Below are positions 35,569 through 45,129 of a stretch of 64,000 nt of DNA, piece after piece. The notes under the pieces are model-generated. The model was given only the letters and a program-made list of their open reading frames with translations, did no database searches and was not told where the DNA came from. Each line of letters opens with the position of its first letter. Position 1 is the stretch's first letter. Both the position numbers and the translations under genes were made by a program. The DNA comes from Roseococcus pinisoli (GTDB taxonomy: Bacteria > Pseudomonadota > Alphaproteobacteria > Acetobacterales > Acetobacteraceae), in NCBI RefSeq assembly GCF_018413645.1, contig NZ_JAHCDA010000002.1, positions 434,001 through 498,000 of the forward strand. The letters are read 5' to 3'.

Positions 35569-36509
35569 TGCTGCGCCATGCTTTGCATCGCATCGGCCTC
35601 GCGATCCCGGTGCTCTTCGGTGTGCTGCTGATCGGCTTCCTGCTGATGCAGGTGGTTCCCACGGATCCGGCGACGGTCCGTGCGGGGCCGCAGGCGTCGG
35701 CAGAGGTGATCGCGGAGATCCGCGCGGAGCTCGGCCTCGACCAGCCGATCTATCTCCAGTTCCTGAAATATCTCGGGCGGCTCGCGCAGGGTGACCTGGG
35801 CGTGTCGATCATCAACAACGTCGCGGTGACGGAGGAGCTCGGCAACACGATCGGCCCGACGCTGGAACTCATGCTGGCGGCGCTCATCTGGTCGATCCCG
35901 ACGGGCATCCTGCTGGGTACGCTTGGTGCCTATTGGCGCGGCTCGCTGCTCGACAAGGCGATCATGGCGGTGAGCATCGTCGGCGTTTCGGTGCCGGTCT
36001 TCTTCCTGGGCCTGGTGCTGATCTGGTTCGCCGGCTTTCAGTGGAACCTGCTGCCCTTCACCGGGCGGGGAGGACCCTTGTGGACGCTGGATGGGCTGCT
36101 CGCCGTGATCCTGCCGGCCATCACCCTGGGCGGCGTCTTCATAGGGCCGGTGGCCCGCATGACGCGCACCGCGGTGGTGGACACGCTCTCGGCCGAGCAT
36201 GTCCGCACGGCGCGCGCCAAGGGCCTGCCCGAACACCTGGTGGTGAGCCGGCACGCGCTGCGCAACGCGCTCATCCCCGTGGTCACGCTGATCGGCCTGC
36301 AGATCGGCTTCCTGCTGGGCGGCGCGGTGGTGACGGAGACCATCTTCTCCTGGCCCGGCGTCGGCCGCCTGGCGGTGGGGGCCATCCTCTCGGCCGATTT
36401 CCCCATGGCCCAGGGCACCATCATCGTGCTGAGCGCGGGCTTCATCCTCGTGAACCTCGTTGTCGACCTGCTCTACGCGGTCCTCGATCCTCGCGTGAGG
36501 CAGTCATGA
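35568..36509 (+). CDS. Dipeptide/oligopeptide-type ABC transporter permease 1 (DppB-like)
   Basis: Inner-membrane permease of 313 residues with six predicted spans. The N-terminus RIGLAIPVLFGVLLIGFLLM and the region VRTARAKGLPEHLVVSRHAL (EAA loop that contacts the ATPase) are characteristic of DppB/OppB/NikB. The C-terminus LVVDLLYAVLDPRVRQS is also standard. It overlaps the amidohydrolase stop by one base and the next permease start by four. Confidence 0.92.
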   Translation: MLRHALHRIGLAIPVLFGVLLIGFLLMQVVPTDPATVRAGPQASAEVIAEIRAELGLDQPIYLQFLKYLGRLAQGDLGVSIINNVAVTEELGNTIGPTLELMLAALIWSIPTGILLGTLGAYWRGSLLDKAIMAVSIVGVSVPVFFLGLVLIWFAGFQWNLLPFTGRGGPLWTLDGLLAVILPAITLGGVFIGPVARMTRTAVVDTLSAEHVRTARAKGLPEHLVVSRHALRNALIPVVTLIGLQIGFLLGGAVVTETIFSWPGVGRLAVGAILSADFPMAQGTIIVLSAGFILVNLVVDLLYAVLDPRVRQS

Positions 36510-37375
36510 GCGCCACGACCATTCCCGCCGCCAGCCAGGCGCCGCGCCGGCCTTCCGTCTTCCGCATGCTGATGCGGGACACGGGCGGGGCCATCAGCCT
36601 CGTCTTCGTGGTGCTGATCCTGCTGGCGGCGATCTTCGCGCCGCTGATCGCCCCGCGTGATCCCTTCGACACCGACCTGATGGAGATCATGTCGCCCCCT
36701 TCGGCCGCCTATTGGTTCGGCACGGACGGGCAGGGCAGGGACATGCTGTCGCGCATGCTCTACGGGTTGCGTGTCACGCTCGGCATGGGCCTCGCCTCGC
36801 TGGTCATCGGCGGCACGATCGGCGCCGTGATCGGCTTCATCGCGGCCTTCTACCGCCGGGTGGACGGGCTGCTGATGCGCCTGATGGACATCCTGCTCAG
36901 CTTCCCGGCGATCCTCTTCGGCCTCGCGCTGGCGGCGATCTTCGGGCCGGGGCTGACCTCGGTCATCATCGCGCTCTCCATCGCCACCGTGCCGCTGATG
37001 GCGCGCATCGTGCGCGGCTCCGCCCTGGTGGTGATGGGGCTCGACTACATCGAGGCCGCGCGGGCCATCGGCATGAGCGATACCCGGCTGATCTTCCGGC
37101 ACCTCGCGCCCAACTGCCTTTCGGCGATCTTCGTCTTCTCCACGCTGCGGCTGGGGCAGGTGATCCTGCTGGGTTCCGCACTGTCGTTCCTCGGGCTGGG
37201 CGCGCAGCCGCCGATGGCCGAGCTCGGCGCCATGGCGGCACAGGGCCGCAACTTCCTCTTCATCGCGCCGCATATCAGCGTGATCCCCTCGCTCGGGATC
37301 TTCGCCATCGTGCTGGCCTTCAACCTGCTGGGAGACTCGCTGCGCGACGCACTCGACCCGCGCCTGCGGATCTGA
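36506..37375 (+). CDS. Dipeptide/oligopeptide-type ABC transporter permease 2 (DppC-like)
   Basis: Second permease subunit, 289 residues. After a cytoplasmic N-terminal segment it has six spans, the usual APRDPFDTDLMEIMSPPSAA and WFGTDGQGRDMLSRMLYGLR after TM1, and the EAA loop DYIEAARAIGMSDTRLIFRH. It pairs with the DppB-like subunit, overlapping it by ATGA. Confidence 0.92.
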   Translation: MSATTIPAASQAPRRPSVFRMLMRDTGGAISLVFVVLILLAAIFAPLIAPRDPFDTDLMEIMSPPSAAYWFGTDGQGRDMLSRMLYGLRVTLGMGLASLVIGGTIGAVIGFIAAFYRRVDGLLMRLMDILLSFPAILFGLALAAIFGPGLTSVIIALSIATVPLMARIVRGSALVVMGLDYIEAARAIGMSDTRLIFRHLAPNCLSAIFVFSTLRLGQVILLGSALSFLGLGAQPPMAELGAMAAQGRNFLFIAPHISVIPSLGIFAIVLAFNLLGDSLRDALDPRLRI

Positions 37376-37420
37376 ACCGCCGGACCTGAGGGTTCGGAAA
37401 TTTACTGGGAGACAGGAAAT

Positions 37421-39028
37421 ATGCTCAAGAATTGGCGACGTGTAGCGATGGGCGGTCTGGCCGCCCTGGGTGTCACCGTGACGGCGCAGGCGCAGACGCA
37501 GCCGCGCAACCAGATCACGATCATGCGCGAGATCGACAGCGATCGTTACGATCCGCATCGCTCGACGGCGCTGGCCGGCGGCGAGGTCGTCTCCATGATG
37601 TCCGACACGCTGGTCAACATGGACTTCGACATGCGGACGGTTCAGCCCGGCCTCGCCGAGCGCTGGGAAGTGAGCCCCGACGGCAAGACCTATACCTTCC
37701 ATCTGCGCCGCGACGTCACCTTCTGCGACGGCAAGCCGCTCACCTCCGATGACGTGGTGTTCAGCATCAACCGCTGGATTGGCCGGACCACGCCGCGCGT
37801 CGCCTCGCCCGTCGCCTGGCGCGCGGGCAATGTGAAGGAGGTTCGCGCGGTCGACCCCTACACGGTCGAGTACGAGCTGAACGAGCCCTTCGGCGAGCTG
37901 CTTCCCCAGCTCAGCCAGTTCTTCGGCTCGATCCTCGACCGCGCGACGGTGGAGCGCCTGGGCGACAATTTCGGCGTTCAGGGCTTCAACGGCACGGGAC
38001 CTTTCTGCTGGTCCAGCTGGACGCCCCGCACCGAAATGGTGCTGACGCGCCACCCCAACTACCGCTGGGGTCCGCCGTCCCTCGAGAACCGCGGCCCGGC
38101 CCATGTCGAGCGCATCGTCTGGCGCGTGATCCCGGAAGCCGCCGCGCGCGTCGCGGCGCTGCAGGCCGGTCAGGCCGATATCACCCAGTATATCCCGGAA
38201 GCCTTCTGGGCGACGCTTCGCCGCGTTCCGACCATCCGCGTGGCGACGCAGCCCAACTACTTCTGGGATGCCTTCATGGGGTTCAAGGTCGATCAGCCCG
38301 TGGTGAGCGATCCTGCCATCCGTCGCGCCGCGCATATGGCGGTGGATCGTGCCGGCCTCGTCCGCGCCGTCTGGTCGGGCAATGCCATGCCGGCACGCAA
38401 CCTGATCAACCCGAACGCGCTGGACTATGATGCGCAGTCCGACGCGATGGTGCCGAACTATGATCCCGCGGCCGCCCGGCGCACGCTCGACGAGGCGGGC
38501 TGGCGTGTCGGTTCCGACGGTGTCCGAGTGAAGGACGGCCAGCGCGCCACCTTCCTCTTCTATGCGATCAACAACCTCGCCAATCAGCGCTCCGCTGAGA
38601 TCATTCAGCAGGGTCTGCGCCAGGTCGGCATCGAGATGCGGGTGCAGCTGTTTGATGCGACCGTGGCCTGGGGCCGTCTCGCGACCCAGGAGTTCGGGGC
38701 GTTCATGATGAGCTACCCGTACATCTCCACCACGGATGCGCTGTCCCTCTACTGGCACAGCGCCAGCCGGCCCACGCCCAACCGCATGAACTGGAACAGC
38801 CCGCAGACCGATGGCTGGCTCGAGGAAGCCCGGCGCGGCACGGATCCGGCGGCGCGCACGGCGGCGGTGGCCAATGTCCAGCGGCAGATGGCCGAGGAGG
38901 CGCCCTGGCTGACGCTGGCGCGCCTGCAACTCTCCGTCTTCTCGACCAATCGCGTCGAGGGCGTGCGGGCGCACGGCCTCTACGGAATCGGAATCTACAA
39001 GGGCCTCGACCTGCGCGTCGTTCGCTGA
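37421..39028 (+). CDS. ABC transporter substrate-binding protein, family 5 (DppA-like)
   Basis: Periplasmic receptor of 535 residues. The signal peptide ends in VTAQAQ, and QITIMREIDSDRYDPHRSTA starts the mature protein. LAERWEVSPDGKTYTFHLRR is the SBP_bac_5 signature. The class takes up peptides but also nickel, opines and diverse small amides. Its place between the two permeases and an amidohydrolase suggests the ligand is that enzyme's substrate. CTGGGAGACAGGAAAT precedes the ATG. Confidence 0.92.
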   Translation: MLKNWRRVAMGGLAALGVTVTAQAQTQPRNQITIMREIDSDRYDPHRSTALAGGEVVSMMSDTLVNMDFDMRTVQPGLAERWEVSPDGKTYTFHLRRDVTFCDGKPLTSDDVVFSINRWIGRTTPRVASPVAWRAGNVKEVRAVDPYTVEYELNEPFGELLPQLSQFFGSILDRATVERLGDNFGVQGFNGTGPFCWSSWTPRTEMVLTRHPNYRWGPPSLENRGPAHVERIVWRVIPEAAARVAALQAGQADITQYIPEAFWATLRRVPTIRVATQPNYFWDAFMGFKVDQPVVSDPAIRRAAHMAVDRAGLVRAVWSGNAMPARNLINPNALDYDAQSDAMVPNYDPAAARRTLDEAGWRVGSDGVRVKDGQRATFLFYAINNLANQRSAEIIQQGLRQVGIEMRVQLFDATVAWGRLATQEFGAFMMSYPYISTTDALSLYWHSASRPTPNRMNWNSPQTDGWLEEARRGTDPAARTAAVANVQRQMAEEAPWLTLARLQLSVFSTNRVEGVRAHGLYGIGIYKGLDLRVVR

Positions 39029-39046
39029 ACTAAGGGAGTCGCTGCC

Positions 39047-40480
39047 ATGACCGTCACGCTCATCAAAGGCGCCGATCTCGTCGTCGCCTGGGACGCCGCT
39101 GAGAAGCGCCACGCCTATCTTCCGGGGGGCGACGTCGCCTTCGAAGGCGGGGTATTGCGCTTCGTCGGCCGAGGCTACGAGGGCGTGGCGGACGAAGTGA
39201 TCTCGGGTAGTGGCCTCATGGTCATGCCCGGGCTCGTGAACATCCACTCGCATCCGAGCAGCGAGCCGATGAACAAGGGGCTGATCGACGAGATCGGCAG
39301 TCCCGGCCTCTATAATTCCTCGCTCTACGAATACATGCCGATCTTCCGGACCGATGCCGAGGCGGTGCCTGATTGCGTGCGCGTGGCGCTGTCCGAGCTG
39401 TTGCTGAGCGGCGTCACGACGCTGGCGGACCTCTCCATGGCGCATCCGGGCTGGCTCGACCTGCTGGCCGATTCCGGCATGCGCGTCTGCATCGCGCCGA
39501 TGTTCAAGTCGGCGCGGTGGTTCACGAAGAACGGCCACGTCGTCGAATACGAATGGGACGAGGCCGCCGGCGTGAAGGCGATGGAGGAGGCCTTCACCCT
39601 CATCCAGCGCGCCGAGCAGCATCCCTCCGGCCGCCTCTTCGGCATGGCCTGCCCCGCGCAGATCGACACCTGTGCGCCGGAGCTCCTGCGGGACAGCCGG
39701 GCCGAGGCCAAGGCCCGCGGCATTTCCTGGCAGATCCACGCGGCGCAATCCGTCGTGGAATTCCACGAGATCACGCGCCGCCATGGCTTCACGCCCATCC
39801 AGTGGCTGCACGAGATGGGCCTGCTCGACGAGAAGGCGATCATCGGCCACGGCATCTTCCTCGACGACCATCCGAGCACGCCGTGGCACACGAAGCGGGA
39901 CATCTCGATCCTCGCCGAGACGGGGACCACGGTCGCGCATTGCCCGACGGTCTTCGCGCGGCGCGGTATCACGCTGCGCGACTTCGGCCGCTATCGCCGC
40001 AGCGGCGTGAACATGGGCGTGGGCACGGACACCTATCCGCACAACATGGTGGATGAGCTCCGGCTGGTCGCCTATCTCGCCCGTACCCAGGCGAATGATC
40101 CGCGGACCACCACGACCTCCGAGATCTTCGATGCCGCCACCATCGGCGGCGCGCGGGCCCTCGGGCGCGACGATATCGGGCGTCTCGCGCCCGGCTGCCG
40201 CGCCGATTTCGTGCTGGTGGATGCGCAGCATCCGCGCATGCAGCCCAACCATGATCCGGTGCGCGCGCTGATCTACGCCGCCGGCGATCGTGCCATCCGC
40301 GATGTCTATGTGGATGGGTTGAAGGTTGTGGGCGACGGCAAGGTGCTGACCATGGACTTCCAGGCCGCGGCGTTGGCGCTCTCCGAGGCGCAGAAGCGCG
40401 TCGTGGCCAAGGCGCCGCAGCAGGACTGGGCGCATCGACCGGTCGACAAGATCGCGGCGCCGACGTTCAAGTGGCTGTGA
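39047..40480 (+). CDS. Chlorohydrolase/TRZ-ATZ-type amidohydrolase
   Basis: Cytosolic metal hydrolase of 477 residues in the AtzA/TrzN/SsnA/guanine-deaminase branch. Metal ligands are visible in [13 protein letters not shown] (H-x-H), [25 protein letters not shown] and the late aspartate of [15 protein letters not shown]. Relatives deaminate or dechlorinate N-heterocycles such as triazines and purines. It sits between the binding protein and the ATPases of the same importer, and its stop shares a base with the next start. Confidence 0.87.
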   Translation: MTVTLIKGADLVVAWDAAEKRHAYLPGGDVAFEGGVLRFVGRGYEGVADEVISGSGLMVMPGLVNIHSHPSSEPMNKGLIDEIGSPGLYNSSLYEYMPIFRTDAEAVPDCVRVALSELLLSGVTTLADLSMAHPGWLDLLADSGMRVCIAPMFKSARWFTKNGHVVEYEWDEAAGVKAMEEAFTLIQRAEQHPSGRLFGMACPAQIDTCAPELLRDSRAEAKARGISWQIHAAQSVVEFHEITRRHGFTPIQWLHEMGLLDEKAIIGHGIFLDDHPSTPWHTKRDISILAETGTTVAHCPTVFARRGITLRDFGRYRRSGVNMGVGTDTYPHNMVDELRLVAYLARTQANDPRTTTTSEIFDAATIGGARALGRDDIGRLAPGCRADFVLVDAQHPRMQPNHDPVRALIYAAGDRAIRDVYVDGLKVVGDGKVLTMDFQAAALALSEAQKRVVAKAPQQDWAHRPVDKIAAPTFKWL

Positions 40481-41493
40481 TGTCGCAGGCAGCGCCGGGG
40501 GGCGGCGGCCAGCCGCTGCTCCAGGTCCAGGATCTCCGCACCGTCTTCCGCACTTCGGGCGGCGACGTGACCGCCGTCGATGGCGTGTCGATCGAGGTCG
40601 AGCACGGCAAGACGCTCGGCATCGTGGGGGAGAGCGGCTGCGGCAAGTCGGTGCTGTCGTTGTCGATCATGCGGCTGATCGCCCATCCAGGCCGCATCGC
40701 CTCCGGGCGGGTGCTGCTGGAGGGAAGGGACCTCGCCGGCCTCTCCAACAACGAGATGCGCAAGGTGCGTGGCCGCGACATCGGCATGATCTTCCAGGAG
40801 CCGATGACCTCGCTGAACCCCGTGCACACGGTGGGCTTCCAGATCACCGAGGGCATCCGGGTCCATGAGCCCAAGGCCAGCAAGGCGGAACTGCGCGAGC
40901 GCGGGATCGCGGCGCTGGAGCGGGTGCGCATCCCCTCGCCGGAGCGGCGGTTCGACGAATATCCCCACCAGCTCTCCGGCGGCATGCGTCAGCGCGTGAT
41001 GATCGCCATGGCGCTGGCCTGCTCCCCGCGCCTGCTCATCGCCGACGAGCCGACCACGGCCCTGGACGTGACGGTGCAGGCGCAGATCCTGGACCTGCTG
41101 CGAGACCTGCAGGCCGAGACGGGAATGTCCATCATCCTCATCACCCATGACCTCGGCGTGATCGCCGAAATGGCCGATGACGTCGCCGTGATGTATGCGG
41201 GCCGCGTCGTCGAGCGCACCACGGCGCGCGCGCTCTTCGAGGATCCGCAGCACCCCTATGCGCTGGGACTGCTGGGCAGCATCCCGCGCCTGGATGAGGA
41301 TCGCGAGCGGCTGCTGGCCATTCAGGGCACGGTTCCACCCCCCTTCGCGCTACCGCCCGGCTGCCGCTTCAATCCCCGCTGTCCCTTCGCCATCGATGCC
41401 TGTCGCGCTGAGGTGCCGCTGCTGCGTGAGATCACCGCCGGCCACGAGGCCGCCTGCCTCCGCGCCCCCGTCGAAGAGAGCGTTGCGGCATGA
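40480..41493 (+). CDS. Dipeptide-type ABC transporter ATP-binding protein 1 (DppD-like)
   Basis: ATPase of 337 residues. Walker A is GESGCGKSV, the Q loop is in [20 protein letters not shown], the signature LSGGMRQRV, Walker [10 protein letters not shown] and the H loop [14 protein letters not shown]. The C-terminal oligopeptide extension contains [19 protein letters not shown], a cysteine cluster shared by Dpp/Opp ATPases. The ATG at 40480 was preferred to upstream GTG codons because it overlaps the amidohydrolase stop by one base. Confidence 0.93.
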   Translation: MSQAAPGGGGQPLLQVQDLRTVFRTSGGDVTAVDGVSIEVEHGKTLGIVGESGCGKSVLSLSIMRLIAHPGRIASGRVLLEGRDLAGLSNNEMRKVRGRDIGMIFQEPMTSLNPVHTVGFQITEGIRVHEPKASKAELRERGIAALERVRIPSPERRFDEYPHQLSGGMRQRVMIAMALACSPRLLIADEPTTALDVTVQAQILDLLRDLQAETGMSIILITHDLGVIAEMADDVAVMYAGRVVERTTARALFEDPQHPYALGLLGSIPRLDEDRERLLAIQGTVPPPFALPPGCRFNPRCPFAIDACRAEVPLLREITAGHEAACLRAPVEESVAA

Positions 41494-42563
41494 GCGGCGT
41501 GAACCGGTCGGGCGACGGCGGAACGCTCCTCGAGGTCGAGAACCTCGCCAAGCACTATCCCGTCCGCAAGGGCCTGATCCGCGCGAAGCAGGTCGGCGTG
41601 GTGCGTGCGGTCGACGGCGTCTCCTTCACGCTGAAGCGCGGCGAGACCCTGGCGCTGGTCGGCGAAAGCGGCTGCGGCAAGTCGACCACCGCACGGCTGG
41701 TGCTGCGGCTGATCGAGCCCAGCACGGGCAGCGTCAGCTTCGAGGGCACGGACATCACGAAGCTGGGCGGCGCCACGCTGAAGGCGTTCCGGCGCCGTGC
41801 GCAGATCGTCTTCCAGGATCCCTACGCCTCGCTCAACCCGCGGCTGACGGTGGGTCAGACCATCATGGAGCCGATGGAGGTCCACAATATCGGCGACGCC
41901 GCCTCCCGCCGCGCACGCGTCGAGGAGTTGCTGAAGCTGGTCGGCCTCGCGCCCTATCACGCGCAACGCTACGCGCATGAATTCTCGGGCGGGCAGCGGC
42001 AGCGCATCGGCATCGCGCGGGCCCTGGCGGTCGAGCCCGACCTGGTGGTCTGCGACGAGCCGGTTTCGGCGCTGGACGTGTCCATCCAGGCGCAGGTGGT
42101 GAACCTGCTGCGCGACCTGCAGCAGCGGCTCGGCCTTTCCTATCTTTTCATCGCCCATGACCTCGCGGTCGTGAAGCACGTCGCGGACCGGATCGCGGTG
42201 ATGTATCTGGGCCGGATCGTGGAGGTCGCGGAAAAGCGCGAGCTCTTCGACAATCCGCGGCATCCCTATACGCGCGCGCTGCTGGCGGCGATTCCGCATC
42301 CGGATCCGGCGCGGCGGGGCAGGGTGCAACCCCTGGGCGGCGACCTGCCGAGCCCGCTGAACCCGCCTTCCGGCTGCCGGTTCCACACGCGTTGCCCCTT
42401 CACACAGCAGATCTGCAAGGAGAAGGATCCGCCGCTGACCGACGGCGTCGCCTGCCATTTCGCGGGACAGCTGCCGCCCGCGGGGCTGGATTTCAGCGGC
42501 GGGCTCACGGAAAAGGCCGCGCAGCGAATGGCCCTCTATGCCGCGGCGGCGGGCGGCGTCTAA
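41490..42563 (+). CDS. Dipeptide-type ABC transporter ATP-binding protein 2 (DppF-like)
   Basis: Second ATPase, 357 residues. Walker A is [20 protein letters not shown], the Q loop [20 protein letters not shown], the signature [16 protein letters not shown] and Walker [13 protein letters not shown]. The C-terminal domain again has the cysteine pair region [20 protein letters not shown]. It overlaps its upstream partner by four bases; the pair would form the nucleotide-binding heterodimer of the importer. Confidence 0.93.
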   Translation: MSGVNRSGDGGTLLEVENLAKHYPVRKGLIRAKQVGVVRAVDGVSFTLKRGETLALVGESGCGKSTTARLVLRLIEPSTGSVSFEGTDITKLGGATLKAFRRRAQIVFQDPYASLNPRLTVGQTIMEPMEVHNIGDAASRRARVEELLKLVGLAPYHAQRYAHEFSGGQRQRIGIARALAVEPDLVVCDEPVSALDVSIQAQVVNLLRDLQQRLGLSYLFIAHDLAVVKHVADRIAVMYLGRIVEVAEKRELFDNPRHPYTRALLAAIPHPDPARRGRVQPLGGDLPSPLNPPSGCRFHTRCPFTQQICKEKDPPLTDGVACHFAGQLPPAGLDFSGGLTEKAAQRMALYAAAAGGV

Positions 42564-42573
42564 CCTCCCCGCC

Positions 42574-43740
42574 ATGATCCAGTCCATCGTTGCGCCCCGC
42601 CAGATGATCATCGGCGGCGGCAGCCTCTCCCGCCTGGGCGACCTGCTGAAGCAGTTCGGCCTTTCCCGCCCGCTGGTCGTGACCGACCCCTGGATGGTCA
42701 GCTCCGGCACGGTGGAGAAATGCCTGGAGCCGTTGCGTGCGGCCGGCATGTCGCCCGGCGTCTTCCATGAGACCGTGCCGGACCCGACCGATACTGTCGT
42801 GGCGCAGGGCGTGGCGGTGCTGCAGGCCGGCGATTTCGACGTGCTGGTGGGCTTCGGCGGCGGCAGCCCGATGGACACGGCCAAGGCCATGGCGATCCTG
42901 GCCGCAGCGCCGTCCGGCACGCCCATGAGCACGTTCAAGGTGCCCTACGCCGCCGATCAGGGCGCGCTGCCGGTCATCTGCGTGCCGACGACCGCCGGTA
43001 CGGGCAGCGAGGCGACGCGCTTCACGGTCATCACCGATGTCGCGCGCGACGAGAAGATGCTCATCGCAGGCCTGGGCGCGCTGCCCCTCGCGGCGCTCGT
43101 GGACCATGAGCTCACGAAGACGGTGCCCGCGCGCACCAAGGCCGATACCGGCATCGACAGCCTGACCCATGCGCTCGAGGCCTATGTCAGCAAGCGCGCC
43201 AATTCGGTGTCGGACATGTATGCCGAGCGCGCGATGCGGCTCATCGGTCCGCATCTGCGCCGCGTCTATAAGGATCCTGAGGACGCGGCAGCGCGCGAGG
43301 CGATGATGCTGGGGGCGACGCTGGCCGGCTTGGCCTTCTCCAATGCCTCGGTGGCGCTGGTGCACGGCATGTCGCGCCCGATCGGCGCGCATTTCCACGT
43401 GCCGCACGGGCTTTCCAACGCGATGCTGCTGCCGGCCGTGACGCGCTTCGGCCTGAACCATGCGCTTCCGCGCTATGCGGAGGCCGCCCGCTGCATCGGC
43501 TGCGCGGCCCCTGGCGATGCCGACCAAGTCGCCGGCGCGAAACTGCTGGAGGAGCTGACCGCCCTCAATACCGAGCTGGAGGTCCCCACGCCGGCCGCCT
43601 ATGGCATCGGCGCCGACAAGTGGAACGGACTGCTGCCGGTGATGGCAGAACAGGCGCTGGCTTCCGGCAGCCCGGGCAACAACCCTCGCATCCCCGATGC
43701 CGAGGAGATCATGGTGCTCTACGGCGAGGCTTATCGCTGA
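42574..43740 (+). CDS. Iron-containing alcohol dehydrogenase
   Basis: Group III (iron-activated) alcohol dehydrogenase of 388 residues. The NAD region is VGFGGGSPMDTAKAMAIL with PTTAGTGSEATRFTVITD, and metal ligands lie in DTGIDSLTHALEAYVS and in VHGMSRPIGAHFHVPHGLSN, the family signature with its histidines. It begins 10 bases after the second ATPase and is probably the last gene of the amidohydrolase/ABC operon, so it may oxidise or reduce the alcohol or aldehyde released by hydrolysis. A maleylacetate reductase-like activity is an alternative. Confidence 0.9.
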   Translation: MIQSIVAPRQMIIGGGSLSRLGDLLKQFGLSRPLVVTDPWMVSSGTVEKCLEPLRAAGMSPGVFHETVPDPTDTVVAQGVAVLQAGDFDVLVGFGGGSPMDTAKAMAILAAAPSGTPMSTFKVPYAADQGALPVICVPTTAGTGSEATRFTVITDVARDEKMLIAGLGALPLAALVDHELTKTVPARTKADTGIDSLTHALEAYVSKRANSVSDMYAERAMRLIGPHLRRVYKDPEDAAAREAMMLGATLAGLAFSNASVALVHGMSRPIGAHFHVPHGLSNAMLLPAVTRFGLNHALPRYAEAARCIGCAAPGDADQVAGAKLLEELTALNTELEVPTPAAYGIGADKWNGLLPVMAEQALASGSPGNNPRIPDAEEIMVLYGEAYR

Positions 43741-43770
43741 GGCCAGGGAGGCCTGGCACTCCAGCCGGGC

Positions 43771-44931
43771 CTATTCCTTCAGGCTGTTGAGCGGAACCTT
43801 CCGCCATCGGTTGTTCCAGGCCTGCAGCGCCTCGATGGGCAGCGGCCGCCCGACGAGAAAGCCCTGGGCGCGCGTCACGCCCAGATTCTTCAGAAGCCGG
43901 AACAGCATGGGGCTGGAGACGCCCTCTGCCGTGAGTTGCAGGCCCCGGCGTGCCAGACGCCGCACCTGCTCCCTGGCTCGGGCCGAATGCGGCAGGGACT
44001 GCACCAGCGAGCGATCCAGCTTGATGCCGGCGAAGGGCAGATGGAGCAGGTTCTGCCGGGGATCGTCGAGCAGGAAATCGTCCAGCATGACGCCATGCCC
44101 TGCGGCATTGAGGCGGCGCATCGAGCGGGCCAGATGGGCACGATCCTTCACCGGCGCGGTCTCGGTGAGTTCGACGAACATGCGCCGGCGTGGCAGCCGG
44201 GACGCGCGGATCTGCGTGCCGAGCCACGCGGCGATGTCGCGCTTCTCCATCTCCGGAACCGAGAGATTGACCGAGACGGCGATGGGTAGCCTGCCGGGCA
44301 GGCGCGAAAGGTCGCGGGCCGCGAGCCGCGTCACGGCCGCCCCCAGCATCCTGGACAGCCCCATTTCCTCCATGGCGGGAACGAAGTTCACGGGTGTGAG
44401 CGCGACCGGATCGCTGCGCCAGCGCGCCAGCGCCTCCACCATGACCAGGCGGCGGCTGTGCGTGTCGACGATCGGCTGGTAGCGGAGCAGGAGGGAATCG
44501 CCGGAGAGGCCCGCCTGCATGGCGCTGGTGATGCGATGCGCGCGCAGGCTCGTATGCTCGGTCGGTCGTGTGCCATCGAGAAGTCCCCGGAGGAAATCAC
44601 CATTCTCCGAGAGCGCCGCCAGCGGGGTGAGGGGGGAGACGACGGCGCGGGGCGAGGCCTCGGCCAGCGCATCCACCAAGGCACGTTGGATGGGAAGCTC
44701 CGCATCCTCGAGGAGGATGTGGGTGAAGCCCGTGGTGTTGCCCACGACCGCGCTCATCACCTCGGCCTGCGAGCGCAGGATGGTGGGCATCGGGCCGCGC
44801 AGGCGGTGGATGGTTTGGGAGGCGGCTTGGATCAGCCCTTCGTCCTGGGCAAGAATCAGGACGCGCCCCAGCGGGGGCCCACCTCCGATGGCGGAGGACG
44901 GCCAGCTCTGAAACGTCTCAAAACCTGACAC
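43771..44931 (-). CDS. EAL-domain protein with degenerate N-terminal receiver-like region
   Basis: Candidate cyclic-di-GMP phosphodiesterase of 386 residues. The first about 130 residues (RVLILAQDEGLIQAASQTIH) resemble a receiver fold without the phospho-acceptor pattern. The EAL domain (about 145-375) retains Glu166 in VMVEALARWRS, Asn in VSVNLSVPEM, Glu in MFVELTETAPV, Asp-Asp in VMLDDFLLDDP, Lys in AGIKLDRSLV, Glu in LTAEGVSSPM and Gln in RAQGFLVGRPL. Loop 6, normally DFGTGYSS, is replaced by DFLLDDPRQN, which may reduce or alter activity. No GGDEF domain. Confidence 0.86.
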   Translation of the reverse strand: MSGFETFQSWPSSAIGGGPPLGRVLILAQDEGLIQAASQTIHRLRGPMPTILRSQAEVMSAVVGNTTGFTHILLEDAELPIQRALVDALAEASPRAVVSPLTPLAALSENGDFLRGLLDGTRPTEHTSLRAHRITSAMQAGLSGDSLLLRYQPIVDTHSRRLVMVEALARWRSDPVALTPVNFVPAMEEMGLSRMLGAAVTRLAARDLSRLPGRLPIAVSVNLSVPEMEKRDIAAWLGTQIRASRLPRRRMFVELTETAPVKDRAHLARSMRRLNAAGHGVMLDDFLLDDPRQNLLHLPFAGIKLDRSLVQSLPHSARAREQVRRLARRGLQLTAEGVSSPMLFRLLKNLGVTRAQGFLVGRPLPIEALQAWNNRWRKVPLNSLKE

Positions 44932-45092
44932 AGTCCGTGGCCGCGATCATAGATAAGAGATTACACGCAATACTGTGCGATCTCAAACATAGGATGATCA
45001 TTTTGGAAAGCTAAACGCTGGGCGTGCGCAACCGTCGCGGCGACCGCAAAAATAAAGCCTGAAGCTTAAAATTTTATAAATAAGCGAGGCAG

Positions 45093-45120
45093 ATTCCCGG
45101 CGAAAAACTCCGCCGGGAAT
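45093..45120 (-). terminator. Terminator downstream of secDF
   Basis: ATTCCCGGCG (45093-45102) and CGCCGGGAAT (45111-45120) form a perfect 10-bp stem with an 8-base loop, just 9 bases beyond the secDF stop. Reading the minus strand, a T-rich stretch (TTATTTATAAAATTTT) follows after about 10 bases. Confidence 0.75.
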
Positions 45121-45129
45121 CCAGGAACC

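Noticed and set aside
36473-40435. A 1320-codon open frame on the minus strand
   Set aside because: It is antisense to the DppC, DppA-like and chlorohydrolase genes, whose plus-strand frames carry clear family motifs. The His/Arg/Asp-rich translation is typical of the complement of high-GC coding sequence.
41322-42938. A 538-codon minus-strand frame opposite the DppF-like gene
   Set aside because: The plus strand contains intact Walker A, signature and Walker B motifs in the expected order; the minus frame has no motif.
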